64,000 bases of DNA. Origin: Ptychodera flava (Eukaryota; Hemichordata; Enteropneusta; Ptychoderidae). The translations under genes and the position numbers were made by a program. The notes under the pieces were generated by a model that ran no database searches, had not been told where the DNA came from, and saw only the letters and a list, made by a program, of their open reading frames with translations. This document shows, piece after piece, positions 1 to 14,102 of the stretch. Every line of letters starts with the position of its first letter. The stretch's first letter is position 1. The stretch lies in contig NC_091938.1 of assembly GCF_041260155.1 (NCBI RefSeq), positions 18,994,632 to 19,058,631 of the forward strand, written 5' to 3'.

Positions 1-1899
1 ACCCAGATCAGGCAAAAATACTCGACGATGACATTTGCTTCCATCAGCAACAACCGCAAACAACGTTAACGGACACTAGTGTTGCTAAGTTACTGGTTTT
101 AGGAGATCGTGATCTCATCTTATCTGCGTGTCTGTGAGTGTTTGTGCGCCCGCGTGTGTCTGCGTGGGGGTTGGTTGTGGTTACCTTTAGGCCGAATACT
201 CTGTGGAGAAAAATCGCACAACTACATCAGATCGTTTCTACATCGTACACTTTGTGGGGGCTTGAAAAAATGGCCCATGAAGGATTTGAAGCCACGTCTT
301 TCGAATTCAGTTCGAATGCTCCGCTGAGCTGGTAGCCCGATCAAGTTGACTGACGTGCGTTGTTTTATTGTCCTAGTGTATTTACTACAAGGACAGCGCG
401 CGTCAGCCGACTTGAACTAACTCATGTCAACCAGCAAAGTAGTCTTCAGGAGAATGGACGAAATGAAAACACGAACTCGAACTTTTCCTCACAAATAAAC
501 TGGCCTGGTTGGGATTATGACACTTCCACTAATTCTGCTATTCTCGACATTTTCCCACAAATGTTTTTGACACCTTGCCCGGAATTGTACTTGGTTGGTC
601 AAAGTGGCTGCTCTGACCATTTTTATGATACGTCCGCATATTTGGTCATGTGTTAATGTTAGACATTCCTTTGCAAATAACTAACCTTTAACTACAAAAA
701 AGCAGTTACACCGCTAAAAAGTTTAGTTGAGATGCCATGGAAAGCTGGCTGATTTTAATACTTATGAGCTGAGCAACATCATTTTACATAACAATGTACT
801 GACTTCGTGTCGTTGGCTCGTTTTTTTCTGTGGTCTGGCAGTGCAATGGAGGAGCCACCATTCTGGCTCGGTCAACAACACGAGTATTAGCGATGAAAAT
901 AGCGCCCTCCGTGGTGTTTTTGATAAATTCAACATTGTTATGATTTCTATGGGCCTTATAACTCCTGATATTACCACAGAATGCTACAACAATAATTAAG
1001 AACAGTCTGCATTATTATTCAAGCAGAAAAACACACTCACAAAATAGTTCAAATTAAAGTTCAAACTAAACAACCATCTATTCAGGTATCAAAACTTAAA
1101 ATCCGCACTATTTTCCACCCGAACTATCTTTGTGGGTATCAAACCCGGAAGTCTTTTTGTGATCTTGAGCCAATATAGTGAATCTTAAATTGACAAATGT
1201 GCATCATTTTAATACCAATTAAAGTACTGGTGCATCTGACTAAAATGCTAAAATAAAACAGAATTTAGCCTGACACTTCCATTGCTACACCTGCCGACAG
1301 ACGTACGCCCTTGGGCCCAGTGGCAGCATGTGCGTCACCTTTGTACCAAGCCATATGACGTAAAGACACACTCCTGGCAAAAACATCTTGAGTGTCAAAC
1401 ATTCATATCAAAACACTTTGCGATTGCTTAATAGTTCACTTCCCATAAAAGTAATGTTTTTTTAACAAACAGCAATTTCTCCTCAAAATTAGACCCTGGT
1501 TTCAGGGTGTTAAGCCTATTTTCATCAACGTTTTACAGAAATTTTGAGTAATAAATTTTTCTGTAGAAAAAACTTTACGGATGTATTTGCACGAACTTTT
1601 GATATAAAAGCCATATATTGTTAATCTAGCAAAAAAAAATACTTGTTTGACAATGTAATTGACAAATAGCTATGCCATACCCCTATTCTTGGTTGAGTCC
1701 AATATTGCCGCTCAGGTGTAGTTTTCATATTCCTCCATATTTTCAAATTATGCAGGGAGTGACAGAGTATGCAAAAATTGTCATTTTTCACCATAGGACA
1801 TCATATGTATTGAAATATGTCCCACTAAAGGGTTTCATTGGAGCCGCCAATAAAGTCACCCGTCTATACACTTGCATATTCATTGTCTGCTCCAATCTT

Positions 1900-2225
1900 C
1901 ACCTATCTGGTTCCCCTACGCTCGTATCAGATCACAATTATCCCCCAGGTTTTGAGTCACGCATGCTTCATTTTTGTTCCATTCTCCACCTGTCTGACTC
2001 TTCCCAGGCCCGTGTCATATAACGATGATCCCCAGGGCCCGTCCCATGTCATAGCCCACATATGCTAAGTCGTCGGTTCTGTTCCTACCTGTCTGATCCC
2101 AAGGTCGCATCATATCACCATGATCCCCTGGGCTCGAGTTACCCGTCTATACCCAAAGCATTGTCTTCTCAGTTCTCCACCTGCCTGTCTCCCCTAGGCT
2201 CGTATCATATCACAATACTTGTGCA
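1900..2225 (+). repeat. degenerate tandem repeat, ~92-bp period, about 4 units
   Basis: A block resembling CTCGTATCATATCACAAT, usually preceded by CCCAGG or CCCTAG and followed by CCCC, recurs near 1917, 2004, 2098 and 2191 (spacing 87-94 bp). Linking text such as 'CACCTGTCTG' also recurs. The units are well diverged, so this is an old minisatellite rather than a coding sequence. Confidence 0.6.
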
Positions 2226-2857
2226 GTAAAACACCGTCCTAGCCAGGGAACTGTGCCAACAGGACAGCGCACGTCGACCACTGGAACTGATCCGTGTGCT
2301 AATTAAGTTGGTAGAACATGGAGGTAGAAAGAAAGTCTTTCATTAGGGAGCTACTGATCAATAGCTTCTAATATAAACAAGGTTCTGATATATTGTCAGC
2401 ACTAGGAACCTATCAAAACGAAAATGTGAAGTCCTTGGACATTTGCTTTCAGAAATATGGAAAATATGGTATAGACGTATTTATCATAACGGTCTATTTA
2501 AGAAAGAAAGTTTATTCTAAAAAGTATGTATGGAACCTCAATGTGTTAAAATACTCCATAAATATACTCCATTTTTTAAAGAATATTAAACTTGATCTGG
2601 AAAACCATAGACTTTAGGGAAACTCTCTAGGGTTAATGTTTCCTTAGGGTCAAGACTAACATATGTGACTTACAAACGGATTAAAGTAAGTATATGTTGA
2701 AAAGCTTTTACTATCAAGATGCCAGAAAGTCAAACAATTTAATTACATTGTGATTTTTCTATATATGATAACTGTTAAAGATTGTTAGTCTTCTAAATCA
2801 TATATTCTCTTCCTGTGTGTAATATTGAACTCATCTGTGTATGGCATTAGTTGTAAT

Positions 2858-2899
2858 TTGTGTGTGTGCGTGTGTGTGTGTGTGCGTGTGTGTGTGTCT
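2858..2899. repeat. (GT)n microsatellite
   Basis: Imperfect GT/GC alternation seen directly. It has no associated gene. Confidence 0.8.
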
Positions 2900-4056
2900 G
2901 TAATGTTAAATGTTTTAAAAAGACGTGTACAAGATTTTTAGTTTTTAATTTAGACTAAACATCCTCATTATGGACGAGTAGTAGATTACCTAGATGATAG
3001 ATCCCCCTAGATGATAGGGAAGAAATCATCATACATAACAGCCAAAATACAACAAACACAACAAAGCTAATAAAAACATGGAACCAAAAAGTAATAATAT
3101 GACCAAAACAACAAAATGCAACATTACCTACAAGTTAAAACTATTCAACAATGAGAGATTCATAAAAACCTTAGCAACACACAAACTCACAAACATTGAA
3201 AACTGCGTGCTTGACAAAGGCTTAAAATTATATATATTAAAACACCTAATCATCCCAATAGAATCAAACTGTTACATAATTACACGAGTACATCTGAAAA
3301 AATGACAATTTTCTGGCTTGTATTGCCGATTGAATACCTCATGTACATACTTGTAATGACCGCAATAATTTAATATGTTAGCAATTGATGGCGATGTTTG
3401 TGATGGTTGTCTATAAGGGGCAGTCACAATACTATAATGGTTGAAAGGTACAAGGTTTCCTTTAAAGGAAACGAGACGAAACCATATTTGAGTCTAGTGA
3501 TAAATAAGTGCCTATTTTTTCCGAAGAGTAGGAAATGTGCCTTAATTAAATTTTAGACACTGATGTTCTGGGAGTTATAACCGCGCATCATACTCTATCG
3601 TGCTTTTACTTTTTGTTTGTGTCGTGTTTTTTGGTTGTCGGGGACTCTGGATGTGCAGCGTGTACATAGGATGAAGGTAGCTTATGAATAAGGTAGGATC
3701 GGAGCGAGCGTACACATCATCCGATACAAAGCTTCAAAAGTCAAAGGCGTGAGATTTGTTTTTCCCGAGAGACGAGTATTCAAAGTCGTGTACACTTGAT
3801 GTAATCTGCAGATCATTCCACCGTGTCTAGTTATCTCAAACAAAATGATACCCCTTGAAAGACAAGTTGGTCGCCAAATTCAGGATTGGTTGGCCACCTA
3901 CCTTAAGCAAGGAAAACCATTACAAACTAACTCTAATAGCCGGAATTATAAAGCTTCTAAATAATCATCACTCCTCCTACATTTGGTCACGTGACAACAC
4001 TCGCCAGATGACGTATTAAATGGTCATCCTTAACAATTCTGTAGACGTTACTAGTC

Positions 4057-4144
4057 ATGGCGACTGAACGGTACTCCATGCGACGAAGAAGAACGTACCT
4101 GTGGCTGTTACTCTCTTATGTCTCAGTAGAGGTTGCATCTCAAG
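4057..4144 (+). CDS. receptor exon 1: start codon and signal peptide
   Basis: The exon opens with ATG at 4057 and encodes a basic stretch (RRRR at residues 9-12) followed by a hydrophobic core around LWLLLSYVSV, ending VEVASQ. This is the layout of a secretory signal peptide. It closes with CAAG before GTGAGT, leaving one base (phase 1), which joins the exon at 16346 to make Gly. An exon of identical length and phase at 61875 begins with the same three residues, which supports this start. Confidence 0.75.
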
Positions 4145-6368
4145 GTGAGTTATTGTTTGTATGATGCAGATTTGAAATACGAATATTCAGGACAATTATC
4201 AATCTTATATCTATCAATGATGTTCCGAAAACAATAGCTCAAATCGCTTTGAAATTTTGTTTTCATTGTAATAATGCGTTTTTATGGAAATCTTTGTCAT
4301 TGTAGCTCGAATAATGCCTACACATCTCTTGATTCTTTTAAAAGTTGTTTGCACGGTTCTTAAATACATGCACATATCTATTGCTTAAGACTCCTTGGTA
4401 GATGTACGGTTTGTGTCGGACAATTCCAAACTGACTATGCCACTGCCATCCTTGTTAAATGATTTGGAGGCAGCTTGCCATGTAAATGTGGCAGCATTGT
4501 TAGCACTTCCAGAATGTGCATCATGAATAAGGAAACTGATACTTACATTTACCATGAACAACCCAACGCTATAGCTGGCAGTCGTTCGTTTTGAACTACC
4601 ACAGCGGATCAAATGTGAGCACATTGTCAAACAAGCTATATTGTTGTTTTGAATTTGACTTAAATTAAATTCAATATTACGGAACGCAGACACATCAATG
4701 AATTACATTGAACTTTTTCACGACCTTTTTTTTGGCATCAATACATTTGAACATGCCGTAAGTTTCAGGATTGATGAACGAATTTAGTTGGATTTGATTT
4801 CTCGTCAACCTAAATATTGAAATTAGTACGGGAACAGGTTCGGAAAAGCGATTAGGCCTACTTCGAAATGGTCTAGCTTCCATTCGGAACAACGGAGCGC
4901 GATACGTTCGATATATTTAGCGAAGGAAACAAGGAAGTGTAATTTCATTGTCTTTGAAGAGATGACAACAAGATTAGTAATACATTCAAAGAAATTTGTT
5001 CAATGGGGCTTTTGTTGCGGTGTCTTTGCTGCGTTGTAAACCACCATTAGTAAAATTAGAAATGGAATTTCTCTGATGCATGATAATGAATATAAATATA
5101 AATTTGACACTAATCACTTAATGGATATTTTTTTTGCTTTCTTTTCCTGCACTCTTAATGGTGTGTGTTAATGAAAAACATGGCTTCAATACTTGTTTTA
5201 TTATTAGATACAATATAATAGTTGGAAAGTGAGGAAACTAATTTATTTGCTTCGGTTTTCGTTGTTGTTTTTGGTTGATTTTATAGCTTATGAAAGCGTT
5301 TATGATTGTAGGTATATAAAAAGGACAATAACAAGGACTTCAGAACGTTTACCTTCTTCATTAACTGGTAACTAATTTATTTCCAGTCGTCTTGTTTCAC
5401 TTTCAAAAAGGCCGAAGTAAAGAAATTATTTGTTTCGCGTCCTCGCGCGCGAAGGAAACAAATGAACAAATAAAATAAATGAATGTGGAAAAGACTATAC
5501 CGAGTAGCTTTTCCGATGCAAATCTTTGTTTACAAATTTAGTAAAATATACTATAATGTATATGCTCGCAAAATTTCACATTGTGCTTCAAATTATGAAG
5601 ATTGAAATGAAGTTTCCGCTTTGATTCTTAAGCCCCTGTTAAGAAAATTGAGCAACATATTTGTATAACGGTTGCAATTTCAATACAAAACAAAGACAGA
5701 AACACCTCATAATCGTCTTAACACTTTGATGCATCTGGCTTGTTTTTGAGCCGGGACTAAAAAGCTGCGCAAACATTTCGTGGAAGTAATTAAGTAAATA
5801 TAAAACGTGTGTGCGTAAAATTTTCTTTATGTGTTTTTAACTGCTCATTTTCAAAATTTTGAGTAAAATGTATGCAAAAAATTTCTTTGCTGCGGCCTAA
5901 GCCAATACTTTAAATTCTATGGTGGCTCTCTTTCTTATACCGATGGACTAAACCACACAATATCAAGAGATCTTAGATTCCGCGTCTGTATCAGATCAGT
6001 ATAGTTGCCATGACACCAACGGTTATTATGTTAAGTGCAACGCAATTACCCAGACACATGTTAAATAATTCATACAGAGTTCGCTCATCAAAGGTATGCC
6101 GTTCAGGTTCATAAATGATAGTGAATAATACATGATTGCCTTCCAAAAGAATGATATTTTCAAACTATAGACATGTGCTCAAACGTTGCAAATTAAAAGC
6201 GGCAATTGTAAGTGCTCATCTCAAATACGAGTAAAGCAAAGAAATCTCCATAATTGATATTTAATAACTGTCTGGCACAGTGAATATTATGTCCACTAAA
6301 GTATTGCAGAACCTTGCTTTTTTCTTATAACAAAGCTACTGGTTCTAAAACAAAAGTTTTGCTTTCAA

Positions 6369-6463
<95 letters not shown>

Positions 6464-9400
6464 CACATGAACTGGCCCGAATTCCCACCTGTGTGACGTA
6501 GAACAGGACGGATAAGAAATCCGAATTACCCCTGTTGTACGTCATCAACCGGAACTTTTTTCTTGCATGGCCATGGTACCGTACCGTTCATACATGCGGG
6601 TCGCATGTAGACCGATTTGTCGTGATCGATGCCTTGCTCTCATGACATTTTCACAGAAAGGTGACCCGATAAATCCACACATGGAAACATAGAAGGCATA
6701 TCCAGCGAAATTTCGAGTCGCTAAAACTATAGCTGTTCCCGAGAATCGAATGGGAATACCGCCGATCGTTTTATTTTCATGGCTTAGCTTAGTAACGTCG
6801 CAGCGCCAGTCGAGTCGCGTCGTAAGGCTCAATATGGACGTCGTACCTGGCGATCCCGGTTGGCAATAAACCTGAAATCTACACCTCAACGGAAGTTCAA
6901 CTGAATAAATAAGTACAGTATTATCTTCGGGAAAGCGACATAGGAGGCATAAGCATAAAGTCATTCGACTAACAACGATAAATTTCCTTCATCATACAAA
7001 AATTCCGTAAATTCTCGCTCGGAATCAAACCTCGGAATCAAACGGCGTAAGGCTGTAGCGAAGACATCAGCTGTTGAGTTGTGCAGTGCAGTGCTGTGGA
7101 ATCCCGATGTGCTTCGAAAGTTGACTCAGACAACACTCAAAACAGAGTTTCCGTCAAGTGAAATTAGGATGTATCTACGGGTGAGATATATGTCACTGCA
7201 AACATCAAAGTATATATGTGAAACCTCTCTGACTGCCGATGGCCGACTTGATTTTGTGTTATGACATTGCGAGAAAATTATTTCAAGTTCAAAGTTCACG
7301 TGACTGAATATGTATATCCACAGAAAAATAGAAAGACAGACTAGCAACGGGTATTGTTCAAGGTGTAAAGCGGTAACGTAACCCTTCCATGTACGCCTCG
7401 CCTCAGGTAGCTCTCGACTCTGTTTTCCGAAGAGTGCCGACCATGCATCCTTCGGTAGTTCGCCAATTTTTAAGCCAAAGTATGTTCTTGTTGTTGTTGT
7501 CGTGTGGTGCTGAGCGGAATTGGGCATACCGGCGAAAACGGGAAAGTTTTGAGCTTCGGGGAGGTGAGTTTTACCATTTTATAAACTACTCTTACATTTT
7601 AATGAATATATAATGAGTGTGTTTGAACCTAATTTGAAAGTCTTTTATCGATACTGTCAAATTTTACTCAATGGTTTACGGTCAGTCATATCGTCTTTTG
7701 GAAGTTCGTAAGGAGGGAGAGTTTATGCAACTGCTGGCGTATCATGTTTTGATCGGCGTGAAGCAGTATTTCTGCCCTAAGAGCACACAAACATGGTTGC
7801 TACGCGACAGGCAGCACGACGCCATCGACGTGTCGCCTTGTCAAAACAAAGACACCTGTGAAGCTCATTTTAATATGAAAAGGCCATAGTTTATCAAGAC
7901 GACCATGAATCAAACGGCCTCGTTGCTAGTCTTTCTTTCTATTTGTCTGTTGTATATCTGACTTGTGAAGATGCCAATTGGCGTATCAACATTTCGACTT
8001 TATCGGATTTTTGAATGAATTTTACCCTGTAAATCATTTGCATAACTCCTAGGAAATATGCCGTTTACTCGTTAAATGAAAGTAATCAGGGAAATAAAAC
8101 ACCTATTGCGACAATATTTTGATGACAATAATTTTGATCCATCCAAATCAAACGAAAACAAAGAAAACTTCATGTCATAAGAATATAATCCTAAAGAATG
8201 TTCTTGTGTTTGACGTCATCGTATACTGGTGTTTTTCGCACATAACTTCTCGCTTCCGGCTCAAAGTTATACAGCTCCTCGAAAAAACACTCGAACTGGA
8301 TGACGTCAAACAGTATACACATATTGACTGGCCAGGAGGGCAACAGCATACGTCTGTACCCCGAGGGACTGTGAGTCACCCCCAAAAACAGACTGTGTCC
8401 CGAGGCCATAGGCCGAGGGAAAGTCTGTTTTGGGGGGTGACTCACAGGCCCGAGGGGTTAAAGACGTATGCTGTTAAATGGCCAGTCAATATGTGTTTTA
8501 TAACACACCTCATCCGTAGCCATGCATAAGAACGTACTATACACAAAACTTGTCGCATGAATGATGTAATATGTTGAAGTGGTTCGGCAAAAAACGTTTT
8601 TCCCGACAGGGTCGCAATACTTCTGCAAAACGTTCAATGCACCTTTGATTATCGTTTCCGTTCGTTTCGAGTCCTTGTTGGAAACCAGAGCATTCAGTTC
8701 TTCTTTAGAAAGTCGGATAAACCGAGAAAATTCTCGACTATCGTTTCGCTCGTCCGCAGACGACATCTTTATTTACATTCCAGTTCGCGCATGCGCCAAT
8801 GTATTTTTGACGTTAGCGGGCATCATTTCGGAACTGATGCCTGGCAGGCAACAGTTCCGACAAATGATGGCCGATGACGTCGTTTACGTGGATCAGCACA
8901 AAAAGAACGCATCCCACGTGACTATCAATTGGCGAATTAGAACACAGACTGCGGATGAGGTGTGTTATAGTATACACATATTGACTGGCCATGAGGGCAA
9001 CAGCATACGTCTGTACCCCGAGGGACTGTGAGTCACCCCTAAAAACAGACTGTTTCCCGAGGCCGTAGGCCGAGGGAAACAGTAATTTTTTGGGGGGTGA
9101 CTTACAGGCCCGAGGGGTAAAAGACGTATGCTGTTGCCCTCATGGCCAGTCAATATATGTTTTGTAACACATCTCATCCGTAGCCATGCATAAGAACGTA
9201 CTATACACAAAACTTGTCTCATGTAGGCCTATGATGTAATATGTTGGAGTGGTTCAGTAAGAAAACGTTTTTCCTAACAGTTTCGCAATACTTCTGCAAA
9301 ACGTTCAATGCACCTTTGATTATAGTTTTCGTCCGTTTCGAGTCCTTGTTGGAAACCAAAGCATTCAATTCTTCTCCAGAAAGTAGGATAAACCGAGAAA

Positions 9401-12400
9401 ATTCTCGACTATCGTTTCGATCGGCCGCAAACGACATATTTGTTTACATTCCGGTCCGCGCAAGCGTCAATATCGTTTTTGACGTCAGCGGGCATCATTT
9501 TTCGGAACTGATGCCTGGCAGGCAACAGTTCCAACAAATGATGCCTGATGACGTCGTTTACGTGGATCAGCACAAAAAGAATGCATCCCACGTGACTATC
9601 AACTGGCGAATTAGAATACAGACTGCGGATGAGGTGTGTTACAAAAAAAAATGAAAAGCCATTTCATCCCAACTTATGAACTTGACCGACTATTGAGCAT
9701 TTTCTTTTCATTGAAAAGAGTTATACGTATTAATGGATATTAGCAGATAACTTTGAAGTTTTCTGAATTTTATTGAACGTGTTTGGCTTGAAAACGGAAG
9801 TCTGCAGATTGTAAAAACTGATCCCCGTTTCACAGAGCTGGTATTTGACGCTAAATGGCAGCCTAAAAGCCGTTGGTAAGGGAAGCGCGTCGAATCAAAA
9901 GCGAATAACTAACGTCGAAATCAGATGAACTGAACGTGAAGACGGGCTAGTTCGAATGCATTGCCAATCAGCTCTTGAAAACAGAGTGTGATGATTCTTA
10001 AGTATCAAATTTGGTAAGTGAGGTAACAGGCGACATTTAAAATATATACAGAACAAGATCGAATAACAAATACAAAGAAAACCAGATATGAACTGAAAAT
10101 GCTCACGTGTTTCATTATATATTGCATTTATGTGCAAGTTTGAACCTTTGCTACATGCTTTGCTACATTTAAAGTGTTATGATCAACACAATGAATTTCA
10201 CCACAGATCAATTCTAAAGGTCATTAAGTATTCAAATATGTAATTAGCTGAAATAAAAATAACTAATTTCTTTGAGTACTGTCATTGTATCACAATATAG
10301 CATGTGTAATTACCTTTGGTCAAGTCCTTCAAGCTCTATATGCCAAACCGTGAAAGCTTGTTAGCTATTTATGCAAATTATGAATTAGCTGACATGAAAA
10401 TGCAAAATGACTTTCAATACTGTTATAACCTGGTATAATGATCAATGTACACAGCATGTTTCGCCAAATTTTATCAAGTAAATGCCAGTATATATCCCTA
10501 ATTTGGAAGGTTCATTAAATATGCATATTGGGAATTGGCTGAAAAAAATGTCAAATGACTTTCAATAATCTTGTATCATAGTATCTTTAATGTACATAGC
10601 AAGTTTTGCCAACTTTGGTCAAGTCAAAACAGATAAATATCGCTAATAAATGCGGGATATCGGACCGCAGGCGGGCGAAGATTGCATTATAAGCGCGCCA
10701 ACCCAAACTCACTGCATGGACATCACATTTACGAAATCGAAGTCCAAAGTCAACTACGTCATTGTTAGAATAAGAGAGGTTTTCCATCACACGGGAGCAT
10801 ACCACCACAAATTTTGCACAGATGGCGTTGCACTGGCATTGAAAAAGGGTGCATGGGAGCATGGGAACGCGGGCAGTTTCCCTCGCTATGGGTAGGAAAT
10901 GCATTGAGCAAGACACACTTCCGGGTTCGCAAAAAAACGAGGATCCCATTTACGGGGCGCTCAAATATAACTATTTGCTGTGATACATAGCAGAGGCGTA
11001 TATGTTTGTGATGCTGAGAATAACATCAGTAAATAAATGACGGGTTTTAAAAGTTGACGTTTTTTGCGATGAAACAGACTTCTGAAGGTAGCTCGCTTGG
11101 GGAACACGTCATCCCGGCCGCTGTCCGCTTTGACCCCAGTAATTCACACTGGTTTGGTCGGCCCCAGGTACCCAAGTCACTTCGACCCCGTCACACTTTT
11201 GCCTACACACTACGGGTTTTTTGGCAGCCAATTTGTTTCACGCGTAGTCGTCCTAATGAATTATTCATGACCCACTACGGCAGCGACACGCTGTCTCATG
11301 GACGTTGACGCCCGTCAGAAATATATAACGCTATTGCCGCCGTTTCACGCTAGCATTGTCCTAAAGATTCTCTAAATATATAGTATACATATACATGAAA
11401 ACGTATATGTAAGTATTTTACTTACATATAAAATAAATTACGAAAATTCTGCCAAAATTATGCTGACACAGACAAGCGGTTATGTCCGAATCGCGTACAG
11501 CACCACTGCTAATTAAGCCCTGAAACCAATTCGTACAAGAAAAGTAGGCGTAATTTAAAATCGAAAACGATACGATTTTGTTACGATGAACATCCGAAGG
11601 ACTGTGTCTTTTCTTTCATTTCGTGCGAAAAATGAAAAAATTGAACCGGCGAGTTTTAGGTATTGCAAGTGTGGATGAATGATACGAAAAATTCCCATAG
11701 TAAACAATGGTTTTTGCGCCGTCGTCGGTACCTTGTGGATCGCTTGCTTCAATTTTTTTAGTGTTTCATTCATAAATACAAAAATTCACACCTGAGACCT
11801 TGAGATGCCGTACTACAATCGTATCGTTTTCGATTTTTAAATATATGCTTAAATTCTTGTGATTTTACACTTGAACCGCCGTCTGTAGTTCGACAAAAAA
11901 CACATTGCCCGCGCCTCATAGGAAAACAATGGCGTCTACTATCTGCAAATTCATGGCCGCTATCGTGCCGATCACTTGCTTCAATATATTTATTTCATCA
12001 GCTACGAATGTAAAAATCTAAATCCGTAATCTTTAGATGTCGTTCTACAATTGTATCGTTTTCGATTTTTAAATATTGGCTTAAATTATTGTATTTTTAC
12101 ATTTTTACCGCCTTCTGTTGTTCGGCAACGCACATACTCGCGCCCCATAGAAAACAATGGGCGCTGATGATCTACCAGCTTTGCTGCTATCGTGCCGATC
12201 GCTTGTTTCAAAATAATTATTTCACCCGCTTTGAATGTAAAAATCTAAATCTATAATCTTGAGATACTGTACTACAAGGGTGTTATTTTCGATGTTTGGA
12301 TATTCCGTTAGTTTCGTGTAAATTTACTATTTTACTCTCGTGATTTGGCGACGTACGCGCGTATACGTTACTCCCTCCCTCCCGCACCCAGTATTATCGG

Positions 12401-14067
12401 CTGTAAATTCTTCGCCGCTACCGTGCCGATCGCTTGCCTCAAGATACTTATTTCTTCAGCTATGACTGTAAAAATCTAAATCTATAGTCTTAAGATACTG
12501 TCCTACAAGGGTATTATTTTCGATGTTTTGCTGTTGCGTTGGTTTTATTTAAATTTACATTTTACTGTCGTGATTCGGCGACGTAATTTATTACTCCCAA
12601 GCCCATACAAAATATTTACCGGCTGTGATTATTCACCGGTCCCGAATCAATCGCTCGCTTGGAGATTATTATTCCTTCAGCTATTGACTTTAAAAAATAC
12701 ACAAATAATCTTGATGTTGTGCACTTCAATTGTATGGTTTAAGATTTTTGAAGTTTTGCTTTAATTTTTTAAAGTTTACATTGTTACAGACGCAAGTAAT
12801 TCAGCGCCTTACATGCAGAATACCCTATAGATAACAACGGCGTTTTCACCGGCTGCAATGCTTTACCGACCCCATTTACATCGCTCGCCTATTTATGCTT
12901 ATTGCTGCCACTATGTAAATAAAAAATTACACATATTATCTGGAGATAATATGCTGCCATTGTGGGTTTTCGATTTTTGAATGCATACATAATTTGTTCA
13001 TTTTTTGCATTTGTATTGCTGGTGTTCGGCGACATCAACATGCGTTGCGCGATATTGTAAACATTGGCTGTATAATCAGTCTGCAGGTGTATTTCAATAA
13101 TCCGACATATCTTGGGAAGTATATCCCATTGCCAACAGTAACACGTATTGTCGGGATTATCGTACGGAAAAAGACTGCAAAAGTAAGACTTATGAATCTT
13201 CATCAGAATTGAACACATCATGATTGTACACGAGTATCAACCGTGAATGCACGTTGAGCTCGGCAGTTACACAAGCATGGTACGCTACATGCATAGCCCT
13301 ACGAGTATGGCGACAGTGTCCGGCTTTGGCTACGCCGCCTACCGGAGGTGGGAGGCGGCGTAGCCAAAGCCGGACACTCTCGTCATACTCGTAGGGCTAG
13401 CTACATGCACTGCCGCGATGCCGATCGTATGCATTCCAAGGCCTATCCCGGAATTTGTTTCACAAACAACCTCAAAGGAGAGCAAACATACTTCTATGGA
13501 CAATGACGAACACGTTTCTTGGCGAAGCAAAATCAAAACAGTGCAGAAGTACATGAAGTAGGTCATGGCCTTGGACTCTGTGCACGAACCTGATTGGACA
13601 CTTCAATACCTTTGACCCAAAGTTATTATTCATCAGCACTTCCATGCCATGAGGCTAGGTAGAGAACGTATGTACTCATTTCTGGCGATCGAGCAGCGAG
13701 GGAAACAATCAATTACCAAGGATAAAGCTAATTTGCTAAACGATATTTTATCTTGAATAGTGAGTTGAATGAGTAATAAAACATCATATTTTTAATGTTC
13801 AATACGAGGTTGAAACACGGAGGGACCGTGGTTGAAACCAGAGCTATCCAGCTGTAGCCAACCTGGACAAGCACATTTCACAGCGCCCTCAAACAGTCGA
13901 TTGTTTTCACTTGTCATACGCGGCGTAACAGAAAATTAAAACTTTCATAACTTCATTAATATCCAAGCCACGCCCACCAAAACCTTTTCAGTTCTAGCCA
14001 TTTGAATTCTGAAGATGTCTACCAATTTGACTGAAATACGTTCAGCCGTTTTTGAGAAAATGGACCA

Positions 14068-14102
<35 letters not shown>

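Larger units (their letters stand above)
1..4056. other. upstream intergenic DNA with no recognised gene
   Basis: Only short open frames are present, and none resembles a known domain or pairs with convincing splice sites. Apart from the ~92-bp degenerate repeat at about 1900-2225 and a GT microsatellite near 2858-2899 I see nothing organised. The last part, just before the ATG at 4057, would be expected to hold the promoter and 5' UTR of the receptor gene, but I recognise no specific promoter motif. Confidence 0.5.

Noticed and set aside
6314-6548. Open frames with His/Thr and Ile/Tyr runs
   Set aside because: Translation of a CA/TA microsatellite.
6545-6964. 139-codon minus-strand open frame as a gene
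   Set aside because: It overlaps a dispersed repeat, its frame is not preserved in the other copy, and no domain is recognisable.
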